Positions 44,126 through 53,679 of a stretch of 64,000 bases of DNA are shown one piece after another. The stretch comes from Piscinibacter sp047602365 (GTDB lineage Bacteria > Pseudomonadota > Gammaproteobacteria > Burkholderiales > Burkholderiaceae_C): positions 2,507,708 to 2,571,707 of the forward strand of contig JASGHM010000002.1 in NCBI GenBank assembly GCA_047602365.1. Reading direction: 5' to 3'. Position 1 is the stretch's first letter, and every line of letters begins with the position of its first letter. The notes below the pieces were generated by a model. That model saw nothing but the letters and a program-made list of their open reading frames with translations, was not told the DNA's origin and did not search any database. Both the position numbers and the translations under genes were made by a program.

Positions 44126-45553
44126 TCAGTGGCCGGCGTCGCCGCCGGTGCCGGCCGCGGCCGCGGGACCGGCGGCCGGCGCGAGGCTGGGCTTGCCGAT
44201 GAGCGCCATGTCGAGGTCGGCCTGCGCGAGCCAGAAGTCGCGCCGGGCCTCGATCGCGGCGTTGACGCTGGCGATCTGCGCTCGCGCGTCGGCCAGCAGT
44301 TCGAAGACGCCGATCAGCATGCCGTTGTAGCGCAGCAGGTTCTCCTCGGCGATCTGCTGGCGCAGCGGCACGATCTCGTCCTGATGGTGGCGCGCGATGT
44401 CGTAGGCCGAGCGCCAGGCGCCGTAGGCCTCGCGCACTTCCGAACGTGCGTCGATCGCGGTCTGTGCCGCGCGGTGCACGGCCTGCATGTAGAGGGCCTC
44501 GGCGCGGGCCACGCGAGCGCCGCCCCAGTCGAACAGCGGCAGTTCGACGCCGACCTCCCAGCCGCGCTGCGTGGGCGCCTCGTTGGAGCCGTTGTGCACG
44601 AGGCCGAGTTCGAGCACGTTGACGAAGCGAGTCGTCCGCGTCAGGCCGAGGTTGCGCGCAGTCTGCTCGGCCGCGAGGCGGGCGGCCTGCACGTCCAGCC
44701 GCTGTGCCAGCGCCACACGCTCGATGTCGGGGCGGTCGGCGAGCTCCCGCGGCAAGTCCGGCAGGCGATCGGGCAGCGTGAACTGCGTCTGGCTGCCCCA
44801 CAGACCCAGCAGACGCGTCAGACGCTCGCGCGTGGCGCGCCGTGCCTGCTCGGCGCGGGCCAGGTTCAGCATCGCGTCGGCGCGGAAGCCCTGCTCGCGG
44901 GCACGTTGCAGCTTGCTGAAGTTGCCGACCTGCTCCATGCGGCGGGCCAGCTCGGCACCGGCCTCGGCGGCCTGCGCCACCTGCCGCATGTAGCGCAGCG
45001 TCTCCTCGGCCGTCACCGCGCCGACCCAGGCCTTGCGCGTCTCGGCGGCCAGCGACAGCATGTTCATCGTCACCAGGCTGCGCGTGGCCTCGAAGCGTCG
45101 TGACTCCACCGCACCGACCATCGGCATCACGATCAGCCGCGCGAGGTTGAGGTGGATGCCGCGCTCGAGTTCGATCTCGTCGCCGCGCCGCAGACGGCCG
45201 AAACTGAAGCCGGGGTTGGGCAGGCGACCGGCCTGCACGAGTTCGGCCTCGGCGATGCCGAGTTCCTGGAAGCTGGCCTGCAAGCCGGGGTTGTTCAGCA
45301 AGGCGACCTGCACCGCGGCATCGGCCGACAGCGCAGCGGCCAGCAGTTCGCCGACACGCTGGTCGATCAGGTTCTGGTCGGCCTCGGAGCGGGCCCATCG
45401 GACCTGCTTGTCGAGCCGCTCCTTGGCGGCCTGCTCGACAGGGGCGAACCCGCCGTCCGGGCTGAGCGACGCGCAACCGCCGAGCGTCGTGACCGCGGCG
45501 AGCAGGATCGCCGGCGCGCGCCGTGTCGATCGCATGAGTGCGGTGGTCTTCAT
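44126..45553 (-). CDS. TolC-family outer-membrane lipoprotein
   Basis: The 475-residue protein has a lipoprotein signal ending LGGCAS, long alpha-helical hairpins and two repeats of the outer-membrane efflux family (NNPGLQASFQELGIAEAELVQAGRLPNP, given as its ends). It should form a trimeric exit channel. Normally it pairs with an RND pump and an adaptor (as CusC with CusBA), but none is next to it. The ATG overlaps the stop of the small upstream gene. Confidence 0.9.
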   Translation of the reverse strand: MKTTALMRSTRRAPAILLAAVTTLGGCASLSPDGGFAPVEQAAKERLDKQVRWARSEADQNLIDQRVGELLAAALSADAAVQVALLNNPGLQASFQELGIAEAELVQAGRLPNPGFSFGRLRRGDEIELERGIHLNLARLIVMPMVGAVESRRFEATRSLVTMNMLSLAAETRKAWVGAVTAEETLRYMRQVAQAAEAGAELARRMEQVGNFSKLQRAREQGFRADAMLNLARAEQARRATRERLTRLLGLWGSQTQFTLPDRLPDLPRELADRPDIERVALAQRLDVQAARLAAEQTARNLGLTRTTRFVNVLELGLVHNGSNEAPTQRGWEVGVELPLFDWGGARVARAEALYMQAVHRAAQTAIDARSEVREAYGAWRSAYDIARHHQDEIVPLRQQIAEENLLRYNGMLIGVFELLADARAQIASVNAAIEARRDFWLAQADLDMALIGKPSLAPAAGPAAAAGTGGDAGH

Positions 45554-45918
45554 GGTGTCTTGGGGCCACCATGCCGGTGCGGCATGGGCATGGCCCGGGG
45601 TTCGTCGGTTCGGGCAGGCGCGGCTGCCGGCACGGACGCCGTGGGCTCGGGCTGCTGCGCCTCGCGGGCATAGGCACGCCAGCCACCGATGCGCGCCGCG
45701 TTGTCGTTGGCTTCGCGCCAGGACGGCGTTGCGCTGTCGGCGGCGCGCCGCGCACGGCCGAACACCGACTCATGGGCCACGGCGGGGACGGTAGCGCCCG
45801 CATCGAGCGGGTCGGCCTTGCGCGCGGCCGGGGTCTGTGCACTCGCCATGGCAGCGACCGTGCACAGCGTTGCGAAGCCGAGCGGATGCGTCAGCCAGCG
45901 TTGCAGGAATGCAGACAT
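45550..45918 (-). CDS. Small exported protein of the copper cluster
   Basis: The 122-residue protein has a signal-like segment (HPLGFATLCTVAAMASAQ), then a polar region with PSWREANDNAARIGGWRAYARE. The tail is Pro/Ala-rich and ends in a Met/His cluster, MPMPHRHGG. It is ATGA-coupled to the TolC-type gene. Its function is unknown; the terminal Met/His motif could bind copper. Confidence 0.7.
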   Translation of the reverse strand: MSAFLQRWLTHPLGFATLCTVAAMASAQTPAARKADPLDAGATVPAVAHESVFGRARRAADSATPSWREANDNAARIGGWRAYAREAQQPEPTASVPAAAPARTDEPRAMPMPHRHGGPKTP

Positions 45919-46013
45919 CGTGTCCTCGTGTCGAAGTCGGGAGTCCCCGCCGTCCGGCAGGGAGTGACCGGGCGTCGGCCGATGGCGTGAACGTCACGCC
46001 GGCCGAACGCCGA

Positions 46014-46454
46014 CTACACGAGGTGGATTCGGGGTGGGCGCTCGGGCCCGTCGGACGTGAAGGCGTCGACCGTGACCACGGCGTCGGCGAACAACGTGGC
46101 TGCGCCAGGCGCCTGGGGAAGGCGTGGTGTCGCAGCGGGCAGCGCCGCACCGGCACAGCAGGCGGCGCAGGAACTGCACTTGTACTGGCCGAGGTCGCTC
46201 GATCCGGCGGACTTCGCCTTGGCCGGCGTGGCCTCGGCGTGGTCGTGCATGCCGGCGTCGTGGCCCAGGTCGGCATCGTGATGATGCGCCGCCGTGTCAT
46301 GGTGCTCGTCGTGCAGAGGACCGGCCGCGTCGACAGCGGTGGCCATGCGCTCGTGGCTGGCGCCGCAATGCGCCATGGTCACGCCCGCGATGCCCTGCAC
46401 CGGCAGCGCGATGGCGATGAACCAGACCGTCAGCAGGCGAAGCCACACTCGCAT
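46014..46454 (-). CDS. CopL-like His/Cys-rich exported protein
   Basis: This 146-residue protein has an N-terminal membrane or signal segment (LLTVWFIAIALPVQGIAG). A histidine-rich stretch follows (HDEHHDTAAHHHDAD, then GMHDHAE), and then CSSCAACCAGAALP. This combination resembles the CopL/DUF2946-like proteins at the head of copper-resistance operons. It probably binds copper outside the cytoplasm or has a regulatory role. It is the first gene of the string running down to 41495, separated from the next by 95 bases. Confidence 0.7.
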   Translation of the reverse strand: MRVWLRLLTVWFIAIALPVQGIAGVTMAHCGASHERMATAVDAAGPLHDEHHDTAAHHHDADLGHDAGMHDHAEATPAKAKSAGSSDLGQYKCSSCAACCAGAALPAATPRLPQAPGAATLFADAVVTVDAFTSDGPERPPRIHLV

Positions 46455-46498
46455 GGCCTGCACTCTAGCCGATCTTCCCGGGTCGCGACGCAAAGAAG

Positions 46499-46530
46499 AA
46501 CGGCCCAGACGCCTGGACGTCTGAGCCGTT
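46499..46530 (-). terminator. Terminator of tRNA-Arg
   Basis: AACGGC/GCCGTT and CAGACG/CGTCTG form a stacked stem with one mismatch and a 6-base loop. On the minus strand it is followed by TTCTTCTTTG. It lies 17 bases after the tRNA 3' end. Confidence 0.75.
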
Positions 46531-46546
46531 GTTCGTGCTGAAGAGG

Positions 46547-46623
46547 TGGCGCGGCTGGCAGGATTCGAACCCACGACCCCTTGGTTCGTAGCCAAGTACT
46601 CTATCCAACTGAGCTACAGCCGC
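46547..46623 (-). tRNA. tRNA-Arg(ACG)
   Basis: The 77-nt minus-strand cloverleaf has acceptor GCGGCTG paired with CAGCCGC. The anticodon loop is CTACGAA (anticodon ACG, probably edited to ICG), the T-loop is TTCGAAT, and discriminator G is followed by an encoded CCA. Confidence 0.95.
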
Positions 46624-46634
46624 GCGAGCCGCAC

Positions 46635-46662
46635 AGTATAGCAGGGTTCGAACGGGGCTCAG
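46635..46662 (-). promoter_or_regulatory. Candidate promoter for tRNA-Arg
   Basis: On the minus strand a -10 TATACT (46635-46640) is preceded at 16 bases by CTGAGC, which contains the hemY stop codon. The -10 is strong and the -35 weak. The tRNA starts 12 bases past the -10. Confidence 0.55.
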
Positions 46663-47906
46663 TCCAGCCGCGCTGCCGACTCGTAGGCACGCGCCGCTCG
46701 TTCGTCTTCACCCTCCTGCGCGGCGATGCGCGCCAGCGTCAGCCAGGCCGTGCGGCGCGCCCGCGTCGGCAGCCCTGCATCGCCAACCGATTCCTCCAGC
46801 AGCCGGCGCGCCTTGCCCCACAGCTGGCGCTCGGCCAGCGCGATGCCGACGGCATGGCTGATCGCCGGCTCGCGGCCATAGGCCTGCGCGGCGGCTTCGA
46901 GGCGGGGCAGCCACTCGACGCCCAATCCGGCGGTGGCCTGGGCGAAGGCGAGCGCCAGCGTGGCGCGCTCCTCGACGGACAGCTCGGCGAGGCGGTCCCA
47001 GAACGGCCGCAGCCAGCCGCGCGCCTCGTCGCTCGCGCCATAGCTCGCCGCGCGGCCGGCGGCACGCGCGGCGACGAAGGCATCGCGCCGGTCCAGCGGG
47101 TCGAGTTGCATCCAGACGCGGCGCAACTGCTCGGCATCGCGCGCGGTGTCCAGCGACTCGAAGGCCAGCGAGCGCAGCAGCCCCTGTGCGGCTTCGCGCG
47201 AGAAGCCCTGGTGCTTGGCCAGCAGCCGCGCGGTCTTCAGTGCCTCCTGCGGCTGGCGGCCCAGCCGGGTGGCCTGCAGGCGCAGGCGCAGCGCGTGGGT
47301 GCGCCGAGCCACGCCGGTGGGCAGTTCGCCGAGCAGTTCGAGCGCGCGGGCGGCGTCACGATCGTCCAGCGCCCATTCGGCCGCCAGCAGGCGGGCCCCC
47401 TCTTCCGCCGAGCGCGCGGCCGAGCTCTGCCGCGCCAGCTCGAGTGCACGCTCGATCGAGCGGTCGCGCCCGGCGCGGTCCTGCAGGCGGTGCGCGCTGC
47501 CGGCGGCGAGCAGGTGGCCGAGCACGGTGAACTCGTTGTCCTGCACCAGCTCGGGCGTGTCGGCCTGGATCGTCAGCGCCCGCTGCGCGGCCTTCTGCGC
47601 GCGGCTGTAGCGGCCGCCGAAGTACTGCGACAGGGCTTCGCGCAGCGAGGCCTGGGCGGTGCGGTCGCGGCGCGAGACACGCCACTCGCGGGCGCGCCGC
47701 GGCAGGCCGATCAGCGCGTTGAGGGTGTTGAACACCGCGACCAGCACGCCGCAGGTGAGCAGCAGCAGGATCAGGAACAGGTTGAGCGACAGGTCGATGC
47801 GCTGGCCCGACCAGTAGAAGCTGACCAGGCCGTCGTTGGCGCCCAGCGTCGTCGCGGCGACGACGGCGACGACGAACAGCAGCACGAACCAGATGACGGC
47901 TCTCAT
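46659..47906 (-). CDS. hemY: HemY-family membrane protein of heme synthesis
   Basis: The 415-residue protein has two N-terminal membrane segments (about residues 4-24 and 40-64) and a cytoplasmic tetratricopeptide-rich domain. The family signature FGGRYSRAQKAAQRAL lies near residue 95. This proteobacterial HemY is a TPR protein in the hem operon and is not protoporphyrinogen oxidase, despite the shared name with Bacillus HemY. It ends hemC-hemD-hemX-hemY. Confidence 0.92.
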   Translation of the reverse strand: MRAVIWFVLLFVVAVVAATTLGANDGLVSFYWSGQRIDLSLNLFLILLLLTCGVLVAVFNTLNALIGLPRRAREWRVSRRDRTAQASLREALSQYFGGRYSRAQKAAQRALTIQADTPELVQDNEFTVLGHLLAAGSAHRLQDRAGRDRSIERALELARQSSAARSAEEGARLLAAEWALDDRDAARALELLGELPTGVARRTHALRLRLQATRLGRQPQEALKTARLLAKHQGFSREAAQGLLRSLAFESLDTARDAEQLRRVWMQLDPLDRRDAFVAARAAGRAASYGASDEARGWLRPFWDRLAELSVEERATLALAFAQATAGLGVEWLPRLEAAAQAYGREPAISHAVGIALAERQLWGKARRLLEESVGDAGLPTRARRTAWLTLARIAAQEGEDERAARAYESAARLD

Positions 47907-47925
47907 GCGCGCGGCCCGTCGATGC

Positions 47926-49059
47926 TCAACGCCCGGCGGCCGCCGTCGCCAGCGCGGCCAGCGTGTCGTCGGGCCGCGGCAGCGTCGTCTGGCGCGCCTG
48001 CGCGGTCACCTGGCGCAGCAGCTCGCTGGCCACGGTCGTGCGCCGCGTGCTGCGGTCGAAGTAGCGATCGATCGTCGCCTGCGCCGCGATCAGGTCGGCC
48101 TGCGCGGTCGGGAACTGGCGGCTGAGCAGCGCCAGCCGCGCATTGAGCAGCTTGAGCTTGAGGTTCTCGCGCACGAAGAAGGCCTGCTCGGGCGCAAGCA
48201 GTGCGGCGTCGGGGTGGTCGATGCGCGTCACGCGCACCAGCGAGCGCACCTCGTCCCAGACGCTGCCGCCGAAACGCTGCCAGGCGGCGTCCCAGGCCGC
48301 CGGCAGCCAGGCTATCGCGGGCGCCGAGGCGGCGGCACCGGCACGCGCTGCGCTGGCCGGGGCGGCCGGCGCGCGCGGCAGGTCGCGGCGCGGCTCGGCC
48401 ACTGCCAGCAGCGGCAGTTCGTCGACCATGCGCATGGCCTCGTCGAGCTTGATCGTCAGCGAGGCGATGTCCAGCGCCCCGGCGGAGCGCACACGGTCGA
48501 GGTCGCGCGCGATGGCACGGCGCACGCCCTCCAGGCGCGGCTGGCTGTAGCGCGCCAGGCGCTCGTCGCTCTGCCGCAGCACCAGCACCAGCGGCTCGGT
48601 GCTGCCGGTGATCGCCCCCTGCTGCAGCGCCATGCGCAGCGCGGCCTCGATGTCGACCAGCAGGTTCTCGTCGCGCGAGCGCGACAGCGACTGGATCAGG
48701 TCCTCGAGCTGCGTGCGCTGCAGCGCCACCTCGGCGACACGCGCTTCCAGCAGCGCCACCTTGGCCGCCGCGGCGCCGACGCTCTCCTGGGCCTGCTTGG
48801 CCAGCATCTGCGCCTCGACGGCCTGCTTGGCACTGTCCTGCTGGCGGCGCACCAGCTCCTGTTCGAGCGTGGCCACACGCTGGTCGGCACGCCAGGCCAT
48901 CGCGATCGCCAGCACGCCCAGCACCAGCAGCAGCGCGACGATGACCACCCACCAGCGCCCCGGCGTGGCCGGCGCGCGCACGGCAGCGACCGGCGCGGGC
49001 GCGGGGCCTGCGTCGGGCAGGGACTCGGTGCTGGCAGGTGGGGGTGCGATGTCGCTCAC
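47926..49059 (-). CDS. hemX: HemX-family membrane protein
   Basis: The 377-residue protein has a Pro/Ala-rich N-terminus and a single membrane span (WWVVIVALLLVLGVLAIAMAW). A coiled coil (LEQELVRRQQDSAKQAVEAQ) and a periplasmic HemX domain with WDEVRSLVRVTRIDHPD follow. Once called uroporphyrinogen methyltransferase, the family has no SAM site here, so that activity is not expected. It is GTGA-coupled to hemD. Confidence 0.9.
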   Translation of the reverse strand: MSDIAPPPASTESLPDAGPAPAPVAAVRAPATPGRWWVVIVALLLVLGVLAIAMAWRADQRVATLEQELVRRQQDSAKQAVEAQMLAKQAQESVGAAAAKVALLEARVAEVALQRTQLEDLIQSLSRSRDENLLVDIEAALRMALQQGAITGSTEPLVLVLRQSDERLARYSQPRLEGVRRAIARDLDRVRSAGALDIASLTIKLDEAMRMVDELPLLAVAEPRRDLPRAPAAPASAARAGAAASAPAIAWLPAAWDAAWQRFGGSVWDEVRSLVRVTRIDHPDAALLAPEQAFFVRENLKLKLLNARLALLSRQFPTAQADLIAAQATIDRYFDRSTRRTTVASELLRQVTAQARQTTLPRPDDTLAALATAAAGR

Positions 49060-49833
49060 GGGAACTGGGGTCGAGAGGTCTCGAACGATTGTAGGCAGGC
49101 CACCACCGCATCGAGCGCCGGGCGGCATTCGTGCACCGTGCCGAAGCCCGCGGCGCGGGCGCGCGCAGCGATGCGCGGGTGGGTGGCCAGCGCACACGCG
49201 CCGCGCCACTCGGCCTCGGGCGCCAAGGCCTGCAGCTGGTCGATCGACTCGGAGCTGCTGAACATCCAGGTGTGCACAGCCGGCGCGGCCAGCGCGGCCC
49301 GCAGGGTATCTCGCTCGGCGGCCGACAGCAGCGGCGCCGCACGCGCGTAGGCAGTGACGAAGCCGACCTGCGCGCCGGCCTCGCGCAGCCGCTCGGCCAG
49401 CCAGTCACGGCCGCTCTCGCCGCGCACGATCAGCACCTCGGCGCCACGCCAGTCGCGCTCGCGCAGTTGCGCCCAGAGCGATTCGGAATCGAACTGCGCC
49501 GCATCGGCCGGCGGTTCGACGATGCACGCCGCGGGCACACCCAGCGCACGCAGCGTGCGGCTGGTGCCCGGGCCGGGCGAGCCGGCCAGCGTGGCCTGCC
49601 GGCCAGGCCGCCGCGGCCGGGCGCAGCGCGAAGAACTGCTCGGCCGCGTTGGGGCTGACGAACATTGCCAGCCGCTGCAGCGGCAGCGCCGCCCAGGCTG
49701 TGCCCACCGCCGCCGCATCGCGCGCCGGAGCAATGCCGATCAGCGGCAGCGCCACGGCCTCGACGCCATGCCGGCGCAATTCGGCCACCCACTCGGCCGC
49801 CTGCGCGGCGGGACGGGTGACGATCAGCCTCAT
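49056..49833 (-). CDS. hemD: Uroporphyrinogen-III synthase, frame broken by one extra base
   Basis: The enzyme closes and inverts hydroxymethylbilane to uroporphyrinogen III. From ATG 49833 the frame reads MRLIVTRPAAQAAEWVAEL to FVSPNAAEQFFALRPAAAAWP. At about 49596-49604 one extra base breaks it. Removing it gives QATLAGSPGPGTSRTLRALGV and continues to the end (TSRPQFP), about 258 residues. The conserved GxGTSRTL and SSSESIDQL segments sit in the second part. Only frame repair unites them. It lies between hemC and hemX. Confidence 0.9.
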
Positions 49834-49843
49834 GGAGCCGCCG

Positions 49844-50773
49844 TCAGGTTTCGGCGAGATAGGCGCCCGAGCCCTGCGCCTGCAGCACCTGCGCCGCCCG
49901 CTCGCCGAGCGCTCGGGCCTGGACGTCGCTGGTCACGGCATCGTCGACCTCGGCGCGCAGCAGCCCGGACAGCGGTTGCGTCGGGTGGCCCAGCGCGGCG
50001 CGCAGCCACAGCCGCTCGCCCCGCCACAGCGCATGCACCGCCAGCGGCATGCTGCAGCTGCCCCCCATCGCGCGCGACACGGCACGCTCGGCCTGCACCG
50101 CCAGCCAGGTCGGCCGGTGGGTCAACGTGGCCAGGCGCTCGAGCAGCGCCGCGTTGTCGGCACGCACCTCGATGCCCAGCGCGCCCTGCCCGGCGCAGGG
50201 CAGCATCTCGCCGGGTTCGAAGACGCTGCGGATGCGCTGGCTCAAGCCCAGCCGCTTGAGGCCGGCGGCGGCCAGCACGATCGCGTCGTAGCCGCCTTCG
50301 TCGAGCTTGCGCAGCCGGGTGTCGAGGTTGCCGCGCAGCGGCTCGACCACCAGGTCGGGGCGCAGCGCACCGAGTTGCACCCAGCGGCGCAGCGACGAGG
50401 TGCCCACCCTGGCGCCCTGCGGCAGGTCGGCCAGGCGTTCGTAGCGCGACGAGACGAAGGCATCGCGCGGGTCCTCGCGCTCGAGCACGCAGGCCAGCGC
50501 GAAGCCGGCGGGCAGGTCCATCGGCACGTCCTTGAGCGAATGCACCGCCAGCTGTGCGCGCCCTTCTTCCAGTGCCGTTTCGAGCTCCTTGACGAACAGT
50601 CCCTTTCCGCCGACCTTGGACAGGGTGCGGTCGAGGATCTGGTCGCCCCGCGTCGTCATGCCCAGCAGCTCGACCGTCGCGCCGAAGCGCTGGCCCAGCA
50701 GATCGCGCACATGTTCGGCCTGCCACAGGGCGAGCCGGCTCTCACGGGTGGCGATGACGATGGTTTCGGCCAT
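49844..50773 (-). CDS. hemC: Porphobilinogen deaminase (hydroxymethylbilane synthase)
   Basis: The 309-residue enzyme polymerises four porphobilinogens. It has IATRESRLALWQAEHV, catalytic Asp in VHSLKDVPMDLP, GTSSLRRWVQL, and the cofactor-bearing Cys in GGSCSMPLAVHA. The ATG is at 50773. It is divergent from ppc and first of hemCDXY. Confidence 0.96.
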   Translation of the reverse strand: MAETIVIATRESRLALWQAEHVRDLLGQRFGATVELLGMTTRGDQILDRTLSKVGGKGLFVKELETALEEGRAQLAVHSLKDVPMDLPAGFALACVLEREDPRDAFVSSRYERLADLPQGARVGTSSLRRWVQLGALRPDLVVEPLRGNLDTRLRKLDEGGYDAIVLAAAGLKRLGLSQRIRSVFEPGEMLPCAGQGALGIEVRADNAALLERLATLTHRPTWLAVQAERAVSRAMGGSCSMPLAVHALWRGERLWLRAALGHPTQPLSGLLRAEVDDAVTSDVQARALGERAAQVLQAQGSGAYLAET

Positions 50774-50876
50774 GGTGGGGATGCTAGCAGGCGCGCGTCT
50801 TGCGTCAGCCGGGCCGGTACGCCCGGGCTGTTAGCATCCGGGCGACGTAACCAAGTTACAGCGCCGGAGGAGGCCC

Positions 50877-53666
50877 ATGAACACCGCGACACGCCGCAGC
50901 GCGAGCGACGCCGCCGAGAAGAACCGCCCGCTGGTGGAGGACATCCGCCTGCTCGGCCGCATCCTCGGCGACGTGATCCGCGAGCAGGAAGGCAAGGAGG
51001 CCTTCGAGCTGATCGAACGGGTGCGCAAGCTCTCGGTCGCCTACCGGCTGAAGAGCGACGCGCAGGCCGGCCGTGCGCTCGACCGGCTGCTGAAGAACCT
51101 GTCGGGCGACCAGACGGTCAGCGTGATCCGCGCCTTCAGCTACTTCTCGCACCTGGCCAACATCGCCGAGGACCGTCACCACGTGCGCCGGCGCGAGCAC
51201 CACGAAGGCCAGGGCCATCTGCAGGAAGGTTCGCTGGCGACCGCCTTCGAGCGCCTGGCCAACGCCGACATCCGCGCCAGCGAGATCGTCAAGGCGCTGC
51301 GCCACGCCTACATCAGCCCGGTGCTGACGGCCCACCCGACCGAGGTGCAGCGGCAGAGCATCCTCGGCGCCGAACGCGCCATCTCGGAGTTGATCGGCGA
51401 ACGCGACGAGCTGCGCACCGACCGCGACCGCGCCGACAACGAGGCGCTGATCCGCGCACGGGTGACGCAGCTGTGGCAGACGCGCATGCTGCGCACCGCC
51501 AAGCTGACGGTGGCCGACGAGATCGAGAACGCGCTCTCCTACTACCACGCCACCTTCCTGCGCCAGATCCCGCGCATGTACCGCGAGGTCGAGGAGGCGC
51601 TGCCCGGCCACGAGATCGCGCCGTTCTTCCGCATGGGCAACTGGATCGGCGGCGATCGCGACGGCAACCCCTTCGTCACCGAGGCGACGCTGCAGATGGC
51701 GCTGCGCCGCCAGAGCGAAACGGTGCTGCGCCACTTCCTGACCGAGGTGCACCTGCTGGGCAGCGAGCTGTCGATGTCGGCGATGCTGGCGCCGGTCACC
51801 CCGCAGATGCAGGCGCTCGCCGAACGTTCGCCCGACCACAACGCGCACCGCGAGGACGAGCCCTACCGGCGCGCGCTGATCGGCATGTACTCGCGCCTGG
51901 CCGCCACGCTGCACGAGCTGACCGGCACCGAGGCGCTGCGCCACGCGGTGGCGCCGGAGAGCCCCTACCTGCACGCGCACGAGTTCCTCGCCGACCTGAA
52001 GGTGATCGAGGCCTCGCTGCGTTCCCACCATGCCGGCGCGCTGGTCGGCCCGCGCCTCGCGCCGCTGATGCGCGCGGTGCAGGTGTTCGGCTTCCACCTC
52101 GCCACCGTCGACCTGCGGCAGAGCTCCGACAAGCACGAGGCGGTGGTCGCCGAGCTGCTGAAGGCGGCGCGCATCGAGGCCGACTACAGCGCGCTGGCCG
52201 AGCCGGCCAAGCGCGAGCTGCTGCTGCGGCTGCTCGACGACGCCCGGCCGCTGCGCGTGCGCGCCGCCAGCTACAGCGAACACGCGGTCGGCGAACTGGC
52301 GATCTTCGAGACCGCCGGCCGCATGCTGCAGCGCTTCGGCCGCGAGTCGCTGCGCCACTACATCATCTCGCACACCGAGGACGTCAGCGACCTGCTCGAG
52401 GTGCTGCTGCTGTTCAAGGAAACCGGGCTGATGCGCGGCGAGCTGCACGAGTCGGCGGTCAGTGACCTGATCGTCGTGCCGCTGTTCGAGACCATCGGCG
52501 ACCTGCGCAACGCCGCGCCGATCATGCGTGCCTACTACGCGCTGCCCGGCATCGCCGCGATGATGAAGGCCTCCGGCTCCGAGCAGGACGTGATGCTCGG
52601 CTACAGCGACAGCAACAAGGACGGCGGCAGCTTCACCAGCAACTGGGAGCTGTACCGCGCCGAGATCGCGCTGGTCGAGCTGTTCGCCGAGCTCGGCCGC
52701 GAGCACGGCCTGACGCTGCGCCTGTTCCACGGCCGCGGCGGCACGGTCGGCCGCGGCGGCGGCCCCAGCTACCAGGCCATCTTGGCGCAGCCGCCCGGCA
52801 CGGTGAACGGGCAGATCCGCCTGACCGAGCAGGGCGAGGTGATCGCCTCGAAGTACGCCCACCCGGAGATTGGCCGGCGCAACCTGGAGACACTGGTCGC
52901 CGCGACGCTGGAGGCGACGCTGCTGCACCCGACCAAGAGTGCACCCAAGGTCTTCCTGGAGGCAGCGGACACGATCAGCGCGGCCAGCTTCGCGGCCTAC
53001 CGCAAGCTGGTCTACGAAACCCCGGGCTTCACCGACTATTTCTTCAGCGCCACGCCGATCCGCGAGATCGCCGAGCTGAACATCGGCTCGCGCCCGGCCT
53101 CGCGCAAGGCCACGCGGGCGATCGAGGACCTGCGTGCGATCCCCTGGTCGTTCTCCTGGGGCCAGTGCCGCGTCGCGCTGCCCGGCTGGTGCGGCTTCGG
53201 CTCGGCGATCGAGGGCTTCCTCGGCAAGGATGCCAAGCTGCGCAAGGAACGCCTGGCGCTGCTGCAGAAGATGCACAAGCAGTGGCCGTTCTTCCGCACG
53301 CTGCTGTCCAACCTCGACATGGTGCTGGCCAAGAGCGATCTCGGCATCGCCGCACGCTATGTCGAGCTGGTCGAGGACAAGAAGCTGGGCAAGCGCATCT
53401 TCGGCCTGGTGCAGGCCGAGTGGCAGCGCACCGACGACGCGCTGGCGCTGATCACCGGCGACAAGAAGCGCCTGGCCTCCAACCCCTCGCTGGCGCGCTC
53501 GATCGAGCACCGCTTCCCCTACCTCGACCCGCTGAACCACCTGCAGGTCGAGCTGATGCGGCGCTATCGCTCGGGACGCAGCGACGACCCGGGCATGGAC
53601 CGCGTCAAGCGCGGCATCCACATCTCGATCAACGGCGTCGCCGCCGGCCTGCGCAACACCGGCTGA
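50877..53666 (+). CDS. ppc: Phosphoenolpyruvate carboxylase
   Basis: The 929-residue enzyme makes oxaloacetate from PEP and bicarbonate, an anaplerotic step. It has the catalytic VLTAHPTEVQRQS near residue 145, GGDRDGNPFVT, GYSDSNKDGG, and FHGRGGTVGRGGGP. The C-terminus is intact. GGAGGAGG precedes the ATG at 50877. Length is normal for the bacterial enzyme (883-960). Confidence 0.97.
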   Translation: MNTATRRSASDAAEKNRPLVEDIRLLGRILGDVIREQEGKEAFELIERVRKLSVAYRLKSDAQAGRALDRLLKNLSGDQTVSVIRAFSYFSHLANIAEDRHHVRRREHHEGQGHLQEGSLATAFERLANADIRASEIVKALRHAYISPVLTAHPTEVQRQSILGAERAISELIGERDELRTDRDRADNEALIRARVTQLWQTRMLRTAKLTVADEIENALSYYHATFLRQIPRMYREVEEALPGHEIAPFFRMGNWIGGDRDGNPFVTEATLQMALRRQSETVLRHFLTEVHLLGSELSMSAMLAPVTPQMQALAERSPDHNAHREDEPYRRALIGMYSRLAATLHELTGTEALRHAVAPESPYLHAHEFLADLKVIEASLRSHHAGALVGPRLAPLMRAVQVFGFHLATVDLRQSSDKHEAVVAELLKAARIEADYSALAEPAKRELLLRLLDDARPLRVRAASYSEHAVGELAIFETAGRMLQRFGRESLRHYIISHTEDVSDLLEVLLLFKETGLMRGELHESAVSDLIVVPLFETIGDLRNAAPIMRAYYALPGIAAMMKASGSEQDVMLGYSDSNKDGGSFTSNWELYRAEIALVELFAELGREHGLTLRLFHGRGGTVGRGGGPSYQAILAQPPGTVNGQIRLTEQGEVIASKYAHPEIGRRNLETLVAATLEATLLHPTKSAPKVFLEAADTISAASFAAYRKLVYETPGFTDYFFSATPIREIAELNIGSRPASRKATRAIEDLRAIPWSFSWGQCRVALPGWCGFGSAIEGFLGKDAKLRKERLALLQKMHKQWPFFRTLLSNLDMVLAKSDLGIAARYVELVEDKKLGKRIFGLVQAEWQRTDDALALITGDKKRLASNPSLARSIEHRFPYLDPLNHLQVELMRRYRSGRSDDPGMDRVKRGIHISINGVAAGLRNTG

Positions 53667-53679
53667 ACGGCGGGCGCGC

